From NCBI GenBank assembly GCA_963668325.1, contig OY764222.1:3100001-3164000 (forward strand): a stretch of DNA of 64,000 nucleotides, in the 5' to 3' direction. Numbering within the stretch: position 1 is the first letter of the stretch; every line of letters starts with the position of its first letter. Source of the DNA: MPNP01 sp963668325 (GTDB lineage: Bacteria > Pseudomonadota > Alphaproteobacteria > Rhodobacterales > Rhodobacteraceae). This document shows positions 27,135 to 36,169 of this stretch, in pieces. Under the pieces are notes generated by a model. It ran no database searches and had not been told where the DNA came from. It was given only the letters and a program-made list of their open reading frames with translations. The position numbers and the translations under genes were made by a program.

Positions 27135-27662
27135 TTATTTGTCGTGGCGTTCCTTTTTACCACCTTTTCCTGATTTCCTTTTTCCTTCTCTACCTTTGGA
27201 TTTGCCTTCATTGAATTCTTCCTCAGAGATAGCACCGTCACCATCTTGATCCAACTTATCCAATATTCTGTCAAAATTCATTCTTTTATTTGGCAACTCA
27301 TCAGAACTGATCATCTCGTCATCATTTCCATCGATCCTATCAAACATTTTGGCTATTCGGGATTTCTTCCTTTCCGAGGATTCACCTGCAAAATTAGTTT
27401 CCCATTCCATCAGTGAAATCATACCATCACCATCCGTGTCAATGTTATTGAACCGTGCTTCTTGATATGCCGCAATGTCTTCTGCGGTAATCATTCCATC
27501 AGAGTCAGTATCCAATTCATCAAAGGAAATTTGATATCCACCTCCCCTTTTCCATTTATAATTCATACCCTCATCATCTGCACCAGCAGGAAATCCTATC
27601 AAGAGAAAGGACATAATTCCCGTGACCATTACAGTTATTGCTCCAATTCCAGACTTAATCAT
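27135..27662 (-). CDS. Periplasmic four-EF-hand calcium-binding protein
   Basis: A 175-residue protein with a signal peptide (hydrophobic core about residues 7-27, then FPAGADDEG). Four EF-hand loops are readable: DTDSDGMITAED (51-62), DTDGDGMISLME (75-86), DGNDDEMISSDE (111-122) and DQDGDGAISEEE (138-149), each with acidic ligands at positions 1, 3, 5 and 12. The tail is very Lys/Arg/Gly-rich. Such proteins often sit beside ECF sigma genes in alphaproteobacteria. It precedes the sigma gene by about 100 bases on the same strand, which suggests a shared regulon, perhaps sensing of Ca or another cation; that last step is inference. Confidence 0.88.
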   Translation of the reverse strand: MIKSGIGAITVMVTGIMSFLLIGFPAGADDEGMNYKWKRGGGYQISFDELDTDSDGMITAEDIAAYQEARFNNIDTDGDGMISLMEWETNFAGESSERKKSRIAKMFDRIDGNDDEMISSDELPNKRMNFDRILDKLDQDGDGAISEEEFNEGKSKGREGKRKSGKGGKKERHDK

Positions 27663-27941
27663 CTAATTAACCTCAATCAAAACTTCTTGCCATTATCAGC
27701 AATTACTAACTTAAACGGACCTTAAACCAATTTCCGTCACCTTTACTTAAATTTATTGTTAATTAAATTTATGAAAGCATAACCATTAAGAGTTAAATAT
27801 TATTGTGGATAAATCTTAAGCGGTGGAGTAGCGGTTAGACACATTCCAATTTTGGGATTGGAAGTCTATTTTAAATCACAGATAGCTTTCGAGACTTAGC
27901 ATTTTTGATAAATCACGAATAAACCTAGAATCCTAATTTAT

Positions 27942-28661
27942 TTGGCAGGTAAAACTATCTTGACGAAATCTAAAAAAGGTTCACTTGGTGAAAAAACTAG
28001 CTTTTGGAAGAGGGCATTCAGGGTTTTAGTTTGGATCGTAATCATAATACCACTTTTCTTGGTATTGGTCCTTTTGGGTTTAAGCCAATTTAATCCTCCC
28101 TTTTCTTACCAAATGGCCAAATCATTCATTAGCCATGGGAATATTAATCATGAATGGGTTGATTTTGAAAACTTACCTGATGATTTTGGATTGACCATTT
28201 TAGCTACAGAAGACGAGCATTTCTGCTTACATTGGGGTTTTGATCTCAAATCCTCGCTTGAAAACGAAAGAGACAAGCCCACGACAATTACCCAAAAAGC
28301 AGTTCGCAGCCTTTTCCTGGGGAACTCGGAATTGGCATTGCGTAGGGTACTGGAAACACCCCTTACTGTTTTGGTTGAAATCTTGTGGACCAAGCAAAGA
28401 GTATTAGAATTATATCTGAACTATGTTGGAGTAGGTTCCTCTATTTTTGGTGTAGCTGCTGCATCTCAAACCATTTTTGAAAAAAATATCGAAACTTTGA
28501 ACCTTGAGGAAAGTGCACTACTAACTATTGTGCTCGAAGCCCCTAATGATATTGATCCTAACAATTTGCCTCCTGAACTAGAACTTAGAGCCGAATGGAT
28601 TGTAGAGAGAGTTGGTAAGTTAAAAGTGGAAGGTTTGGGCGATTGTATTAAAACCCGTTAA
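27942..28661 (+). CDS. Monofunctional peptidoglycan glycosyltransferase (GT51), divergent
   Basis: A 239-residue protein with one N-terminal membrane helix (about 28-48) and a GT51 domain that would polymerise lipid II in the periplasm. Motif 1 is LATEDEHFCLHWGFD with the catalytic Glu90, and motif 3 is KQRVLELYLNYVGVGSSIFG with the second Glu. Motif 2, normally G-G-S-T-I-T-Q-Q, is reduced to KPTTITQKAVRSLFL, and the segment between motifs 1 and 2 is shortened. It resembles MtgA but is divergent. The only start is TTG at 27942. The altered motif 2 leaves catalytic competence uncertain. Confidence 0.75.
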   Translation: MAGKTILTKSKKGSLGEKTSFWKRAFRVLVWIVIIIPLFLVLVLLGLSQFNPPFSYQMAKSFISHGNINHEWVDFENLPDDFGLTILATEDEHFCLHWGFDLKSSLENERDKPTTITQKAVRSLFLGNSELALRRVLETPLTVLVEILWTKQRVLELYLNYVGVGSSIFGVAAASQTIFEKNIETLNLEESALLTIVLEAPNDIDPNNLPPELELRAEWIVERVGKLKVEGLGDCIKTR

Positions 28662-28719
28662 ACTTCACGGTCTATAGCATCCCATTCACCCTCAAATGGG
28701 CAAAAAGCAAGCAAAATCA

Positions 28720-29601
28720 TTACCTTAAAATGTAATTCCGTTTCAGTAAATTGCTTACAAAACTATTACCCCGCCCCTCATTTACCTGCTTTTCCTGTCG
28801 TTTGACCAGCGATTTGGATAGATCTGCATGGCCTGGAAGTGTTTCATTTATCAACTCGTTTACATAGCGCAGGTCTTTAAGTGAATTTGCGATTGAAAAC
28901 TGGCTACCATCATAATTTCCAGAAAGATAAGGTTTTACCATTTTTTCCAATGTCCCTGAACGTACTGCTCCAACTTCCATTACATCGTATAGAGCTTGCC
29001 GATTCACCCCCTTTACTTCAGCACTCAGAAAAGCATCTGCTAGAAGAATAACCATACCTTGGGACACAAGGTTATTAAGAAGTTTTGCGATGTTTCCAGA
29101 CCCCACCTCACCAAAATGGCGAATGATCTTGGAATAAATACCGACAATAGCTTCTACCATTTGGTAATTCTGTTGATCACAGCCAACCAAGGAAGCCAAC
29201 TGACCGTCGAAAGCTTGGGTAGGGCCGCCGGTAACCGGAGCATCAGCAAATACTACTCCCTTTTCTCGAAGAAATTCGGCTATTTTTTTGCTTGTTTCTG
29301 GTTTTGATGTAGTTGTATCAATCCAAAACATGCCTGACTTGAATTGAGGTACTATTGCTTCAGCAACCTGTTCAACGATTTCAGCATTAGGAAGACACGA
29401 TATCAACCCATCTGTATCAGCAATCAAATCAACGAGCCCTGAAGAAACTTTTGCACCTAATTTTTCGAGATTTTCTATGGGTTCATAATTGCTGTGCGGC
29501 AGAACTTTGACTTCAACGCCATTTTCAAGCAGGCATTTGGCCATACCAAAACCCATAAGCCCTGCACCAATGAAACCTATCCTTTTAACATTAGCCACCA
29601 A
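28720..29601 (-). CDS. NAD(P)-dependent 3-hydroxyisobutyrate dehydrogenase-family reductase
   Basis: A 293-residue beta-hydroxyacid dehydrogenase, the group including tartronate semialdehyde reductase. The Rossmann motif is IGFIGAGLMGFGMA at the N-terminus, the substrate loop is DAPVTGGPTQAFDG, and the catalytic Lys is in GSGNIAKLLNNLVSQG. It is the last gene of the minus-strand catabolic run and its start overlaps the end of the PdxA-type gene by 11 bases. In this context it may reduce or oxidise a hydroxy-acid intermediate from sugar-acid breakdown; the precise substrate is not readable from sequence. Confidence 0.88.
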   Translation of the reverse strand: MVANVKRIGFIGAGLMGFGMAKCLLENGVEVKVLPHSNYEPIENLEKLGAKVSSGLVDLIADTDGLISCLPNAEIVEQVAEAIVPQFKSGMFWIDTTTSKPETSKKIAEFLREKGVVFADAPVTGGPTQAFDGQLASLVGCDQQNYQMVEAIVGIYSKIIRHFGEVGSGNIAKLLNNLVSQGMVILLADAFLSAEVKGVNRQALYDVMEVGAVRSGTLEKMVKPYLSGNYDGSQFSIANSLKDLRYVNELINETLPGHADLSKSLVKRQEKQVNEGRGNSFVSNLLKRNYILR

Positions 29602-30613
29602 TCTGATCCCAATTCATAACCATGATACCAGCCAATTCAAAAGCATTTCGGAAAGCTCCAATATCAGCTATCCCCTTGCCAGCAATGTCAAATGCTGTAC
29701 CATGGGCTGGTGTGGTAATCGGATGGGGTATTCCTCCGAGTACGGTAACCCCTTTATCAAATCCCATTAATTTAAGGGCTATCTGTCCCTGATCATGATA
29801 CATGGTAACAATGGCATCAACCTCACCTTTGGTGTATTTCAGAAAAACTGTATCTGAAGGCCAAGGACCATCCACAGCTATTTGCTTAAGACCAGCTTTT
29901 TTTACTGAAGGTGAAATCACATCAATTTCTTCTGTTCCAAAATTGCCGCCATCTCCTGCATGAGGATTCAAGGCAGCCACTGCAATTTTGGGATGCTTAA
30001 CGCCTGATCGCTTCAAGGTCCTGTCAATCAATTCGATCGCGTTGATTATTTTCTTCTCAGTGATAGCATTCGAAACTTCTTTTAGAGCAATGTGGCTTGT
30101 GACCCGGCTTGTCCAGAATCCCTCAAGAGTATTGAGCTCGGTAATGTATCCATCGTAATTCAGGTAATCCTTCATATGGTGCAGTTCATCCTGAAATTGC
30201 AGACCACCCAATTTAAGGGCTTCCTTGTTGAAAGGGGCAAAGACCAAGGCTTCAATTATTCCTTGCTTTATCAGATCCAGTCCCAAATTTAGATTAGCCA
30301 TGGCCGAAAGCCCAGATTCCAGCGTAACCTCCCCGATTACAACGTCCTCGGATTCTATGGTATGATTTTCAAAAAAAGCGAAGGATGGGGTATGAATCCA
30401 ATCTTCACTTCTCGCGTCAACCGGTACTAGATTGTAGGATTTATCTGCCTGAGATTGACCTAATTCAAAAACGTGTCTGTCTCCTATCAACAAAACATTA
30501 TTTTCGGTTGTAACCTCCTCATCACAAAGGAATTTTGCGATCAATTCTGGTCCAATACCACTTGGGTCACCTGGAATTATACCGATCCTTGGCTTTCTCT
30601 CTTCTTTATTCAT
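29591..30613 (-). CDS. PdxA-family dehydrogenase, probably a catabolic PdxA2 type
   Basis: A 340-residue NAD-dependent, metal-dependent enzyme. Family motifs are GIIPGDPSGIGPELIAK at the N-terminus, AALNPHAGDGGNFGTEE with the metal His, and MYHDQGQIALKLMGFD; NVTLGGIPHPITTPAHGTAFDIAGK-like residues near 285-310 bind cofactor. PdxA makes the B6 precursor from 4-phosphohydroxy-L-threonine, whereas PdxA2 paralogues oxidise 4-phospho-threonate or erythronate in acid-sugar catabolism. The neighbours here are a sugar-acid dehydratase, an aldolase and a solute transporter, so the catabolic subtype is inferred. No kinase (DUF1537) needed for the phospho-threonate route is in the window. Confidence 0.85.
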   Translation of the reverse strand: MNKEERKPRIGIIPGDPSGIGPELIAKFLCDEEVTTENNVLLIGDRHVFELGQSQADKSYNLVPVDARSEDWIHTPSFAFFENHTIESEDVVIGEVTLESGLSAMANLNLGLDLIKQGIIEALVFAPFNKEALKLGGLQFQDELHHMKDYLNYDGYITELNTLEGFWTSRVTSHIALKEVSNAITEKKIINAIELIDRTLKRSGVKHPKIAVAALNPHAGDGGNFGTEEIDVISPSVKKAGLKQIAVDGPWPSDTVFLKYTKGEVDAIVTMYHDQGQIALKLMGFDKGVTVLGGIPHPITTPAHGTAFDIAGKGIADIGAFRNAFELAGIMVMNWDQIGG

Positions 30614-30646
30614 TGTTTGGCTTTAAATTTTCGAGTTTGGAAATAG

Positions 30647-31558
30647 CTACTTACCCCAAGTTAATACCGCTGGATCATGGAGTTTTAATAGTTCGATAAG
30701 CAAATCCCTTGCTTCATTTCGTAACTTTTCAATTGGGTGGCGGCAAAAACTTGACTTGATGATGCCACCCTCGACCATTGCTTCCTTGGTAGCCCGAAAT
30801 CCACATTGCCTATTTTCATGATTTATTATTGGCAATATAACACCGTAAAGATCTCTGGCCACAGTTTTATTGCCTGTCAAATAGGATGTAATTACCGGAC
30901 GGATAAGATCTGGAATCAAAGCTGATGTCATTGACCCAGTTGCGCCTGCCATCAGATCAGCGTATAAAGTTATACCCTCCTCTCCGTCAAAGGGACCCTC
31001 AATGTAGTCATCAGCAAGTTTGAGCAAATTGCTGATTTTGTCAGCAGCACCAGCAGATTCAATCTTGAAGAGCTGAAGCATTTCAATTGATTGGGCCAAT
31101 TCAGCCAAAAGAGGTACAGGTAGTGTAACGCCGGACAGAGGTGCATCCTGGAGCATTATCGGAATGCCAACATCACCCATTGCCTTGAAGTGATCAAGAA
31201 TCTGCTGTGGTGAACCCTGCAAGAGTGCACCATGATAAGGGGGCATAGCCATGACGATTGAGGCTCCCTCCTCCAAAGCTGATTTAGCTCTTTCACATGC
31301 AACCTTGGTAGAAAAATGACTGATGGTTACAATTAATGGTATTCGTCCAGCCACATGTTCGATACAAACCTTCTGTAACAAACTTCTTTCTTCGTCCATA
31401 AGGGAAAACTGCTCAGAATAGTTGGCTAGAATACAAGCTCCATCTACATTCTGATCAATAAGAAAGTCGAGGGTTCTTTTTTGGCCCTCAAGGTCAAGTT
31501 TCCCCACATCGTCAAAGACTGTCGGCACGACCGGCCAAATTCCTGTGTATTTCTTCAT
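30647..31558 (-). CDS. DapA-family (DHDPS-like) aldolase or dehydratase
   Basis: A 303-residue class-I Schiff-base lyase of the dihydrodipicolinate synthase superfamily. The N-terminus GIWPVVPTVFDDVGKLDLEG is typical, and the Schiff-base Lys is in LQLFKIESAG. GSTGE, found in true DapA, is replaced by ILANYSEQF, which argues against lysine synthesis and for 2-keto-3-deoxy sugar acid cleavage or dehydration. It sits directly downstream of the MR/MLE dehydratase, whose product would be such a keto-deoxy acid. Specific substrate is not determined. Confidence 0.85.
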   Translation of the reverse strand: MKKYTGIWPVVPTVFDDVGKLDLEGQKRTLDFLIDQNVDGACILANYSEQFSLMDEERSLLQKVCIEHVAGRIPLIVTISHFSTKVACERAKSALEEGASIVMAMPPYHGALLQGSPQQILDHFKAMGDVGIPIMLQDAPLSGVTLPVPLLAELAQSIEMLQLFKIESAGAADKISNLLKLADDYIEGPFDGEEGITLYADLMAGATGSMTSALIPDLIRPVITSYLTGNKTVARDLYGVILPIINHENRQCGFRATKEAMVEGGIIKSSFCRHPIEKLRNEARDLLIELLKLHDPAVLTWGK

Positions 31559-31596
31559 CGGTTCTTTCTGGTTAATTTTTCTTGGTCTGAAATCAA

Positions 31597-32769
31597 TTAC
31601 TGACTGATGGTAAAATTCTTGATGTGCTCGTCCGTAATAGTTATTCCCAACCCCGGTTTTTCATCATCCAAATCCAAATAACCATTTACTGGTTCAGGGT
31701 CTCCCTTAAAAATGTAGTAAAAGAGCTCATTACCAATTTCTACATCAAACACAGGGAAATATTCACTCATGGGACAATTGAAATTCGACATTGTGAGGTG
31801 ATAATTGTGGACCTGCCCTGCATGGGGTACTACCGGGATCTGGTAGGCTTCGGCCAGGGCGTTGATTTTATTGGCGGCCGTGATGCCACCCACCCGGTTG
31901 GTGTCATATTGTAATACAGCAACCGCACGATGGTGAAGCAACTGGTGGCATCCAATGACTGAAAATTCATGCTCCCCTCCCGAAATGGGTATAGGCCCTT
32001 TGTTAAGTTCGGCATAACCGAGAACATCATCAGCGATAACCGGTTCCTCCAGCCACCGGGGTTCAAACCTTTCAAGTTTTGGTATCATCCTTCGGGTGTA
32101 GTCTAAATTCCAACCCATATAGGCTTCCAGCATCAAGTCTCGATCGTACCCAATGACCTCGCGAAGAGCTTCAACTCGCTTGATGTTTTCACGCATGCCT
32201 GTCATCCCATCTTTTGGACCAAAACCGAAACGAGCCTTAAATCCTTGATAGTTGCCTTCCATGGCTTTGGAGGCCTCCTGTTGCATGGCATCCACAGAAT
32301 CGGCATAGAGTTTTGAGTAATAGACGGGAATTTGTTGTTTTGTCCGCCCTCCCAAAAGCTTGAAAACTGGTTTCCCGACAATTTTACCCATAAGGTCCCA
32401 AATACCGATATCAACCGCGGATATCGCCGTCATGCCTATCCCCTTGCGGCCCCATGCATGTGTCTTACGGTACATTCTTTCCCATAGCAGCGCATAATCG
32501 AAGGGGTCTCCTCCTATAACCAAAGGAGCAAGGTATTGATCAATTGTTTGCTTAATCAAGGGCGGTGCCAAGGCAGCATTGCCAATTCCAACCATGCCAT
32601 TATCGGCAATCACCTCACAGGTTAACCATTGGTGAAACCGAAAACTTGCCATCGAGTCTTCACTCGAAGGCAAAGCATCTGTTGCCGAGGTACAAAAATT
32701 GGCTTTGGGGGGTACCGTCGGCCCTACCCAAGTCCAAACCTTCGTTCTGAGTTCCTTTATTTTTACCAT
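31597..32769 (-). CDS. Enolase-superfamily sugar-acid dehydratase (L-rhamnonate dehydratase-like)
   Basis: A 390-residue mandelate racemase/muconate lactonizing enzyme family member. Metal-binding acidic residues lie in DLMLEAYMGWN, RWLEEPV and ISGGEHEF, and the catalytic His is in VVPHAGQVHNYH. SAVDIGIWDLMGKIVGKPVF is the conserved capping-to-barrel segment. Overall pattern, including PVNGYLDLDDEKPGLGI at the C-terminus, is close to L-rhamnonate dehydratase. It follows tctA by 10 bases, so a sugar acid imported by the TctABC system is its likely substrate. The chirality of the substrate cannot be read here. Confidence 0.85.
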   Translation of the reverse strand: MVKIKELRTKVWTWVGPTVPPKANFCTSATDALPSSEDSMASFRFHQWLTCEVIADNGMVGIGNAALAPPLIKQTIDQYLAPLVIGGDPFDYALLWERMYRKTHAWGRKGIGMTAISAVDIGIWDLMGKIVGKPVFKLLGGRTKQQIPVYYSKLYADSVDAMQQEASKAMEGNYQGFKARFGFGPKDGMTGMRENIKRVEALREVIGYDRDLMLEAYMGWNLDYTRRMIPKLERFEPRWLEEPVIADDVLGYAELNKGPIPISGGEHEFSVIGCHQLLHHRAVAVLQYDTNRVGGITAANKINALAEAYQIPVVPHAGQVHNYHLTMSNFNCPMSEYFPVFDVEIGNELFYYIFKGDPEPVNGYLDLDDEKPGLGITITDEHIKNFTISQ

Positions 32770-32779
32770 TATCCTAAAA

Positions 32780-34258
32780 CTATGTCCTTAAATTCTTGAG
32801 GCGGTTCCAAATCGGTTTGCCAAAAAGTGCCAGAAATGTCAAAACCAGAAAAAAGAGGGTTAGAGGTCTGGTAGGTAGTAGCCACCACTGCTCATTGAGC
32901 ATAACCATTGACTGTCCAAATCTTTGTTCCAGAATTTCGCCCAGGATCAAACCAATTGCAAGTGGTACAACTGAGAAACCATAACGACGCATGAAATAAC
33001 CCAAAACACCTGCACCAAGGGCAATCCATACATCAACCATTGACTGATCAAGCGCATATGCCCCAACAATCGAAAAAATAAAAACGCAGGGCCAAAGAAT
33101 TTGAACGGGAACCAGTGTTACCCTGGCAAAAACCTTGGCACCAAGAAGTCCCACTCCCAGAAAGAGCAGATTAACAAACATCATTGACCAAAATATTGAA
33201 AAGGCAAAATCCGCTTGTTCGGTGAACATGGTGGGGCCAGGGCGGAGTCCATGAACCATTAATCCAGCAAGGATAACTGCTGCTGTCGGGCTACCTGGAA
33301 TTCCCAACGCCAATGTAGGAACCATGGCACCACCAGTAGCAGAATTGTTTGCTGCTTCAGAACCAGCTATACCTTCGATTGCACCCTTGCCAAACTCCTC
33401 AGGGGTCTTGGACCATCTTTTGGCTTCGTTGTAACCAATCATGGAGGCTACCGTTGCACCTTCCGCGGGTAGAATGCCAATGAATGTGCCTATACCAGTA
33501 GAACGTAATATGGTACGCCAAACCTTGAGGTAGTCGGCCTTGGTAGGCAATTTTATTGCCTTTAGTTTGATACTTTCCAGACCTTCTTGCTTGTTGGAAA
33601 TCTGAACCAGCAATTCTGAAATACCAAACACACCGATCATGACAGGAACAAACCCGATACCATCGGAGAGAATCGACAAATCAAACGTAAATCGTTCGAC
33701 CCCTGTCATCAAGTCTATCCCGATTGTCGCCAGCAAAATGCCCAGGCAGCCAGCCAAAACATTCTTGATTGGTGATCCACCTCCAATTGTTGCCAGCATG
33801 GAAAGACCAAATAGGGTGAGGGCAAAGTATTCGGGTGGCGCAAAACTATATGCTGCACGTGCCAATAGGGGTGCTGCCAACATCAAAACGACGACACTGA
33901 ATACGCCACCAATAGTTGAGGAGACAACGGCGAGGCCTAACGCTCTACCAGCTTCTCCTTTTTGGGCTAATGGAAAGCCGTCCAGGCACGTTGTAGCGCT
34001 AGCCGACGTTCCCGGTGTATTTATCAAAATAGCCGTGATTGCCCCGGCAAAAGTTGCCGAACAGTAAATTGCTGTCAATACGGCTATGGCAGCTACCGGA
34101 TCCATGGTTATGGTAAAAGGCAGTAACAGTGCTGCACCCGTTGTTGCGTTCAAACCAGGCAGAGCACCGATAATGACTCCTCCCAAGGTAGCTGCTATCA
34201 GGAGAATAATCAGCGACGGGTCGGCCAACGCAACCAGACCGGTAATGAATGAATCCAT
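32780..34258 (-). CDS. tctA: Tripartite tricarboxylate transporter large permease TctA
   Basis: A 492-residue integral membrane protein with about ten to twelve helices, the large permease of a TctABC secondary transporter for organic anions. Family features include GVIIGALPGLNATTGAALLLP at the N-terminus (G-x-x-x-G-x-x-P-G-L), LINTPGTSASATTCLDGFP and the second half-repeat GTFIGILPAEGATVASMIGY with NNSATGGAMVPTLALGIPGS. Its ATG directly follows the tctB stop codon. The binding protein TctC upstream determines the substrate, which from the neighbouring enzymes is probably a sugar acid rather than citrate. Confidence 0.95.
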   Translation of the reverse strand: MDSFITGLVALADPSLIILLIAATLGGVIIGALPGLNATTGAALLLPFTITMDPVAAIAVLTAIYCSATFAGAITAILINTPGTSASATTCLDGFPLAQKGEAGRALGLAVVSSTIGGVFSVVVLMLAAPLLARAAYSFAPPEYFALTLFGLSMLATIGGGSPIKNVLAGCLGILLATIGIDLMTGVERFTFDLSILSDGIGFVPVMIGVFGISELLVQISNKQEGLESIKLKAIKLPTKADYLKVWRTILRSTGIGTFIGILPAEGATVASMIGYNEAKRWSKTPEEFGKGAIEGIAGSEAANNSATGGAMVPTLALGIPGSPTAAVILAGLMVHGLRPGPTMFTEQADFAFSIFWSMMFVNLLFLGVGLLGAKVFARVTLVPVQILWPCVFIFSIVGAYALDQSMVDVWIALGAGVLGYFMRRYGFSVVPLAIGLILGEILEQRFGQSMVMLNEQWWLLPTRPLTLFFLVLTFLALFGKPIWNRLKNLRT

Positions 34259-34738
34259 TTAACCGTACCACATATTGGTTAGAAAACCCCGCGGAAAACG
34301 AACCTCAAAAACTTGATCAAATAGAAAAAAGACCCCTATGGGAACCAGAAATCCCACGATAAGGAAGGTAAGCCAACTTCGCTCTTTCCAAAGCAGGGTC
34401 AAGCCCAGACATGAGACCGATAAGGCAAAAAAGAAATCAAGTGATACCAAAAGGACAAATATTGCCATCATTCCAATGGCAATGAGAGTCGGGTTAGGAA
34501 TTTTATCATTTACCTTGATTGGATCCTTCCACACAATCAAAGCAGTTAACCCTAACATCAGGGCAATCAACAATTGAGGAAAGTCAGACGGTTGTATCCC
34601 TCGTTTCAGGATAGGTGGCATCCGAGCGAATTCGGTTGTAAGCCAATAGGTAAAACCACAAAAAATAATAATAACCAAGGGTACCACCCAAGATTCGATG
34701 GTGGTACCCTTGGTATTTCGTTCTAAATCACTGTCCAC
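34259..34738 (-). CDS. tctB: Tripartite tricarboxylate transporter small permease TctB
   Basis: A 159-residue protein with four predicted helices: segments starting WVVPLVIIIFCGFTYWL, LLIALMLGLTALIVW, LIAIGMMAIFVLLVSLDFF and FLIVGFLVPIGVFFLFDQVF. Size, topology and the short R-G-F-L-T-N-M-W C-terminus fit TctB. It lies between tctC and tctA and is translated in direct continuity with tctA. A strong inverted repeat lies inside its first codons (separate entry). Confidence 0.88.
   Translation of the reverse strand: MDSDLERNTKGTTIESWVVPLVIIIFCGFTYWLTTEFARMPPILKRGIQPSDFPQLLIALMLGLTALIVWKDPIKVNDKIPNPTLIAIGMMAIFVLLVSLDFFFALSVSCLGLTLLWKERSWLTFLIVGFLVPIGVFFLFDQVFEVRFPRGFLTNMWYG
34675..34713 (-). repeat. 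14-bp perfect inverted repeat at start of tctB
   Basis: CCAAGGGTACCACC (34675-34688) and GGTGGTACCCTTGG (34700-34713) pair perfectly around an 11-base loop. It begins 25 bases into the tctB coding sequence on the minus strand. It could hold the 3' end of a tctC message or limit tctB translation. No U-run follows. Confidence 0.7.
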
Positions 34739-34777
34739 AGATATTATCTTCCAATCTGGACGGTGACAGTTTTTTGA

Positions 34778-35728
34778 CTATTCAATAAAGCCAAGCTCTT
34801 TGAGAGCTGATTCCATATCTGTAATCATGGTCGAAATTTGACCGCCCCAAACTTCCGAGCCAGCGACTGAAGTTGAATCCAGACCGACTGAAGTCAGATA
34901 ACCCTGGTAAATTCCATGGCTCATTGCCGTAATGAGCGATTCTTCAATTTTTTGGGCAACATCATCAGGTGTATCTGCATGTACGACAAAGCCACGAACA
35001 GTCGAGAAACTTACAGGAATTCCCATCTCCTTGGCTGTGGAAACATCCGGCAGGGTAGCCATTCTTTGATCTGCAAGGACGACAATCGGACAGATATCAC
35101 CTGCTTCAATCTGGCTTACAGCCTCAGCAAGGTTCAATACTCCCACATCAACTGCACCTGCAATAAGTTGCGTTGCCAGTTCTCCCCCGCCATCAAATGG
35201 TAAGATTTTGGGAGTGGCCATACCGCCTTTAAGAGTAAACATAAATGCTGAAACATCATCAATGTTAGCCACATGTGTTGTGCCATAGGTCAGGCCAGAA
35301 TCCATCTGGGCTTCTACAAATGCTTCTGCACTTTCGTAAACTCCACATCTAACCATCAATATCTGAGGGTCATCTGTCCCTCGTGCTATCGGACGGATGT
35401 CTTCCAAGTTCATATCGGTATTACCCTTGGCCAATTCAGCTGCATGACCAATAGTAAAGGTCAGAATCGTATAACCATCCGAAGGTACAGTTAGGTAATA
35501 ATCCATGGCAGCAGAACCACCACCGCCTCTCTTGTTGACAACAACCATATCCTGGCCAAGCACACGGCGGGCCCGCAGCATCATCATGCGGGTTGTAACA
35601 TCAGTTCCACCACCAGCTCCAGCGTGAGTCACAACCTCAATTGTTTTATCTGGATATTCTTGCGCCTGAGCAATAACTGTAAAACAACTCATAGCCAAGC
35701 CAACAAGCAATAATCGGAAATAAGACAT
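34778..35728 (-). CDS. tctC: Tripartite tricarboxylate transporter periplasmic binding protein TctC (Bug family)
   Basis: A 316-residue periplasmic solute-binding protein. The open frame begins far upstream at 35845, but the ATG at 35728 (MSYFRLLLVGLAMSCF) gives a signal peptide ending in AQA and is preceded by GGGAG at good spacing, so I place the start there. The mature part starts EYPDKTIEVVTHAGAGGGTDV, with the Bug-family ligand loop and VVNKRGGGGSAAMDY. It is the first gene of the minus-strand catabolic and transport run and probably sets its ligand range. Confidence 0.92.
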   Translation of the reverse strand: MSYFRLLLVGLAMSCFTVIAQAQEYPDKTIEVVTHAGAGGGTDVTTRMMMLRARRVLGQDMVVVNKRGGGGSAAMDYYLTVPSDGYTILTFTIGHAAELAKGNTDMNLEDIRPIARGTDDPQILMVRCGVYESAEAFVEAQMDSGLTYGTTHVANIDDVSAFMFTLKGGMATPKILPFDGGGELATQLIAGAVDVGVLNLAEAVSQIEAGDICPIVVLADQRMATLPDVSTAKEMGIPVSFSTVRGFVVHADTPDDVAQKIEESLITAMSHGIYQGYLTSVGLDSTSVAGSEVWGGQISTMITDMESALKELGFIE

Positions 35729-36169
35729 AAAATCTCCCTTTAAAAATTCTTCAATTTTGTGCATTTTCATTAAAAAATGCACACCATGGTTTGGGAATAT
35801 ACCAATTCGGACTAGCAAAACAACCAGTTGAAACGAACCTTCCATTTATAGGAATAGTATGTTGGTGTATGGCAAATAATGTCTAGGAATATCAACTCCT
35901 TGTGGAAAATTCCGATAGTCATTGAGAAATGTTCTAATGGTGAATTGTGGTTATTCTTTTAAGGTTGTCACTTTTGACCAACAATTCCTTGAGCCCTTGG
36001 ATGGTTTCTTTTGCTACTTTTTGTGAGGACAACATGATAAAATTGGGTCGGGCAGTTTTTTTGTTAGGAACATTGCTTACATTCTTAATCTCCGGGAATC
36101 ATAGGGAATGAGATCCCAGTTGTTTCAGCTCAATTTGGAAAACACATTTACAATACGGAAATTCAGTTC
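35729..36169. other. Divergent intergenic region between tctC and the IolG-like gene
   Basis: About 440 bases that must hold promoters for the minus-strand tct/catabolic run and the plus-strand dehydrogenase. The leftmost part was annotated as coding in a long tctC frame but has no signal of coding. I cannot identify a specific operator, and no regulator gene is adjacent. Confidence 0.4.

Noticed and set aside
27820..27863. tRNA-Pro-like stretch with a TTCCAAT/ATTGGAA hairpin and TTTGGG loop
   Set aside because: The anticodon loop would be six or eight bases and no T-arm or acceptor stem can be formed, so it is not a tRNA. It may be a simple hairpin upstream of the glycosyltransferase gene.
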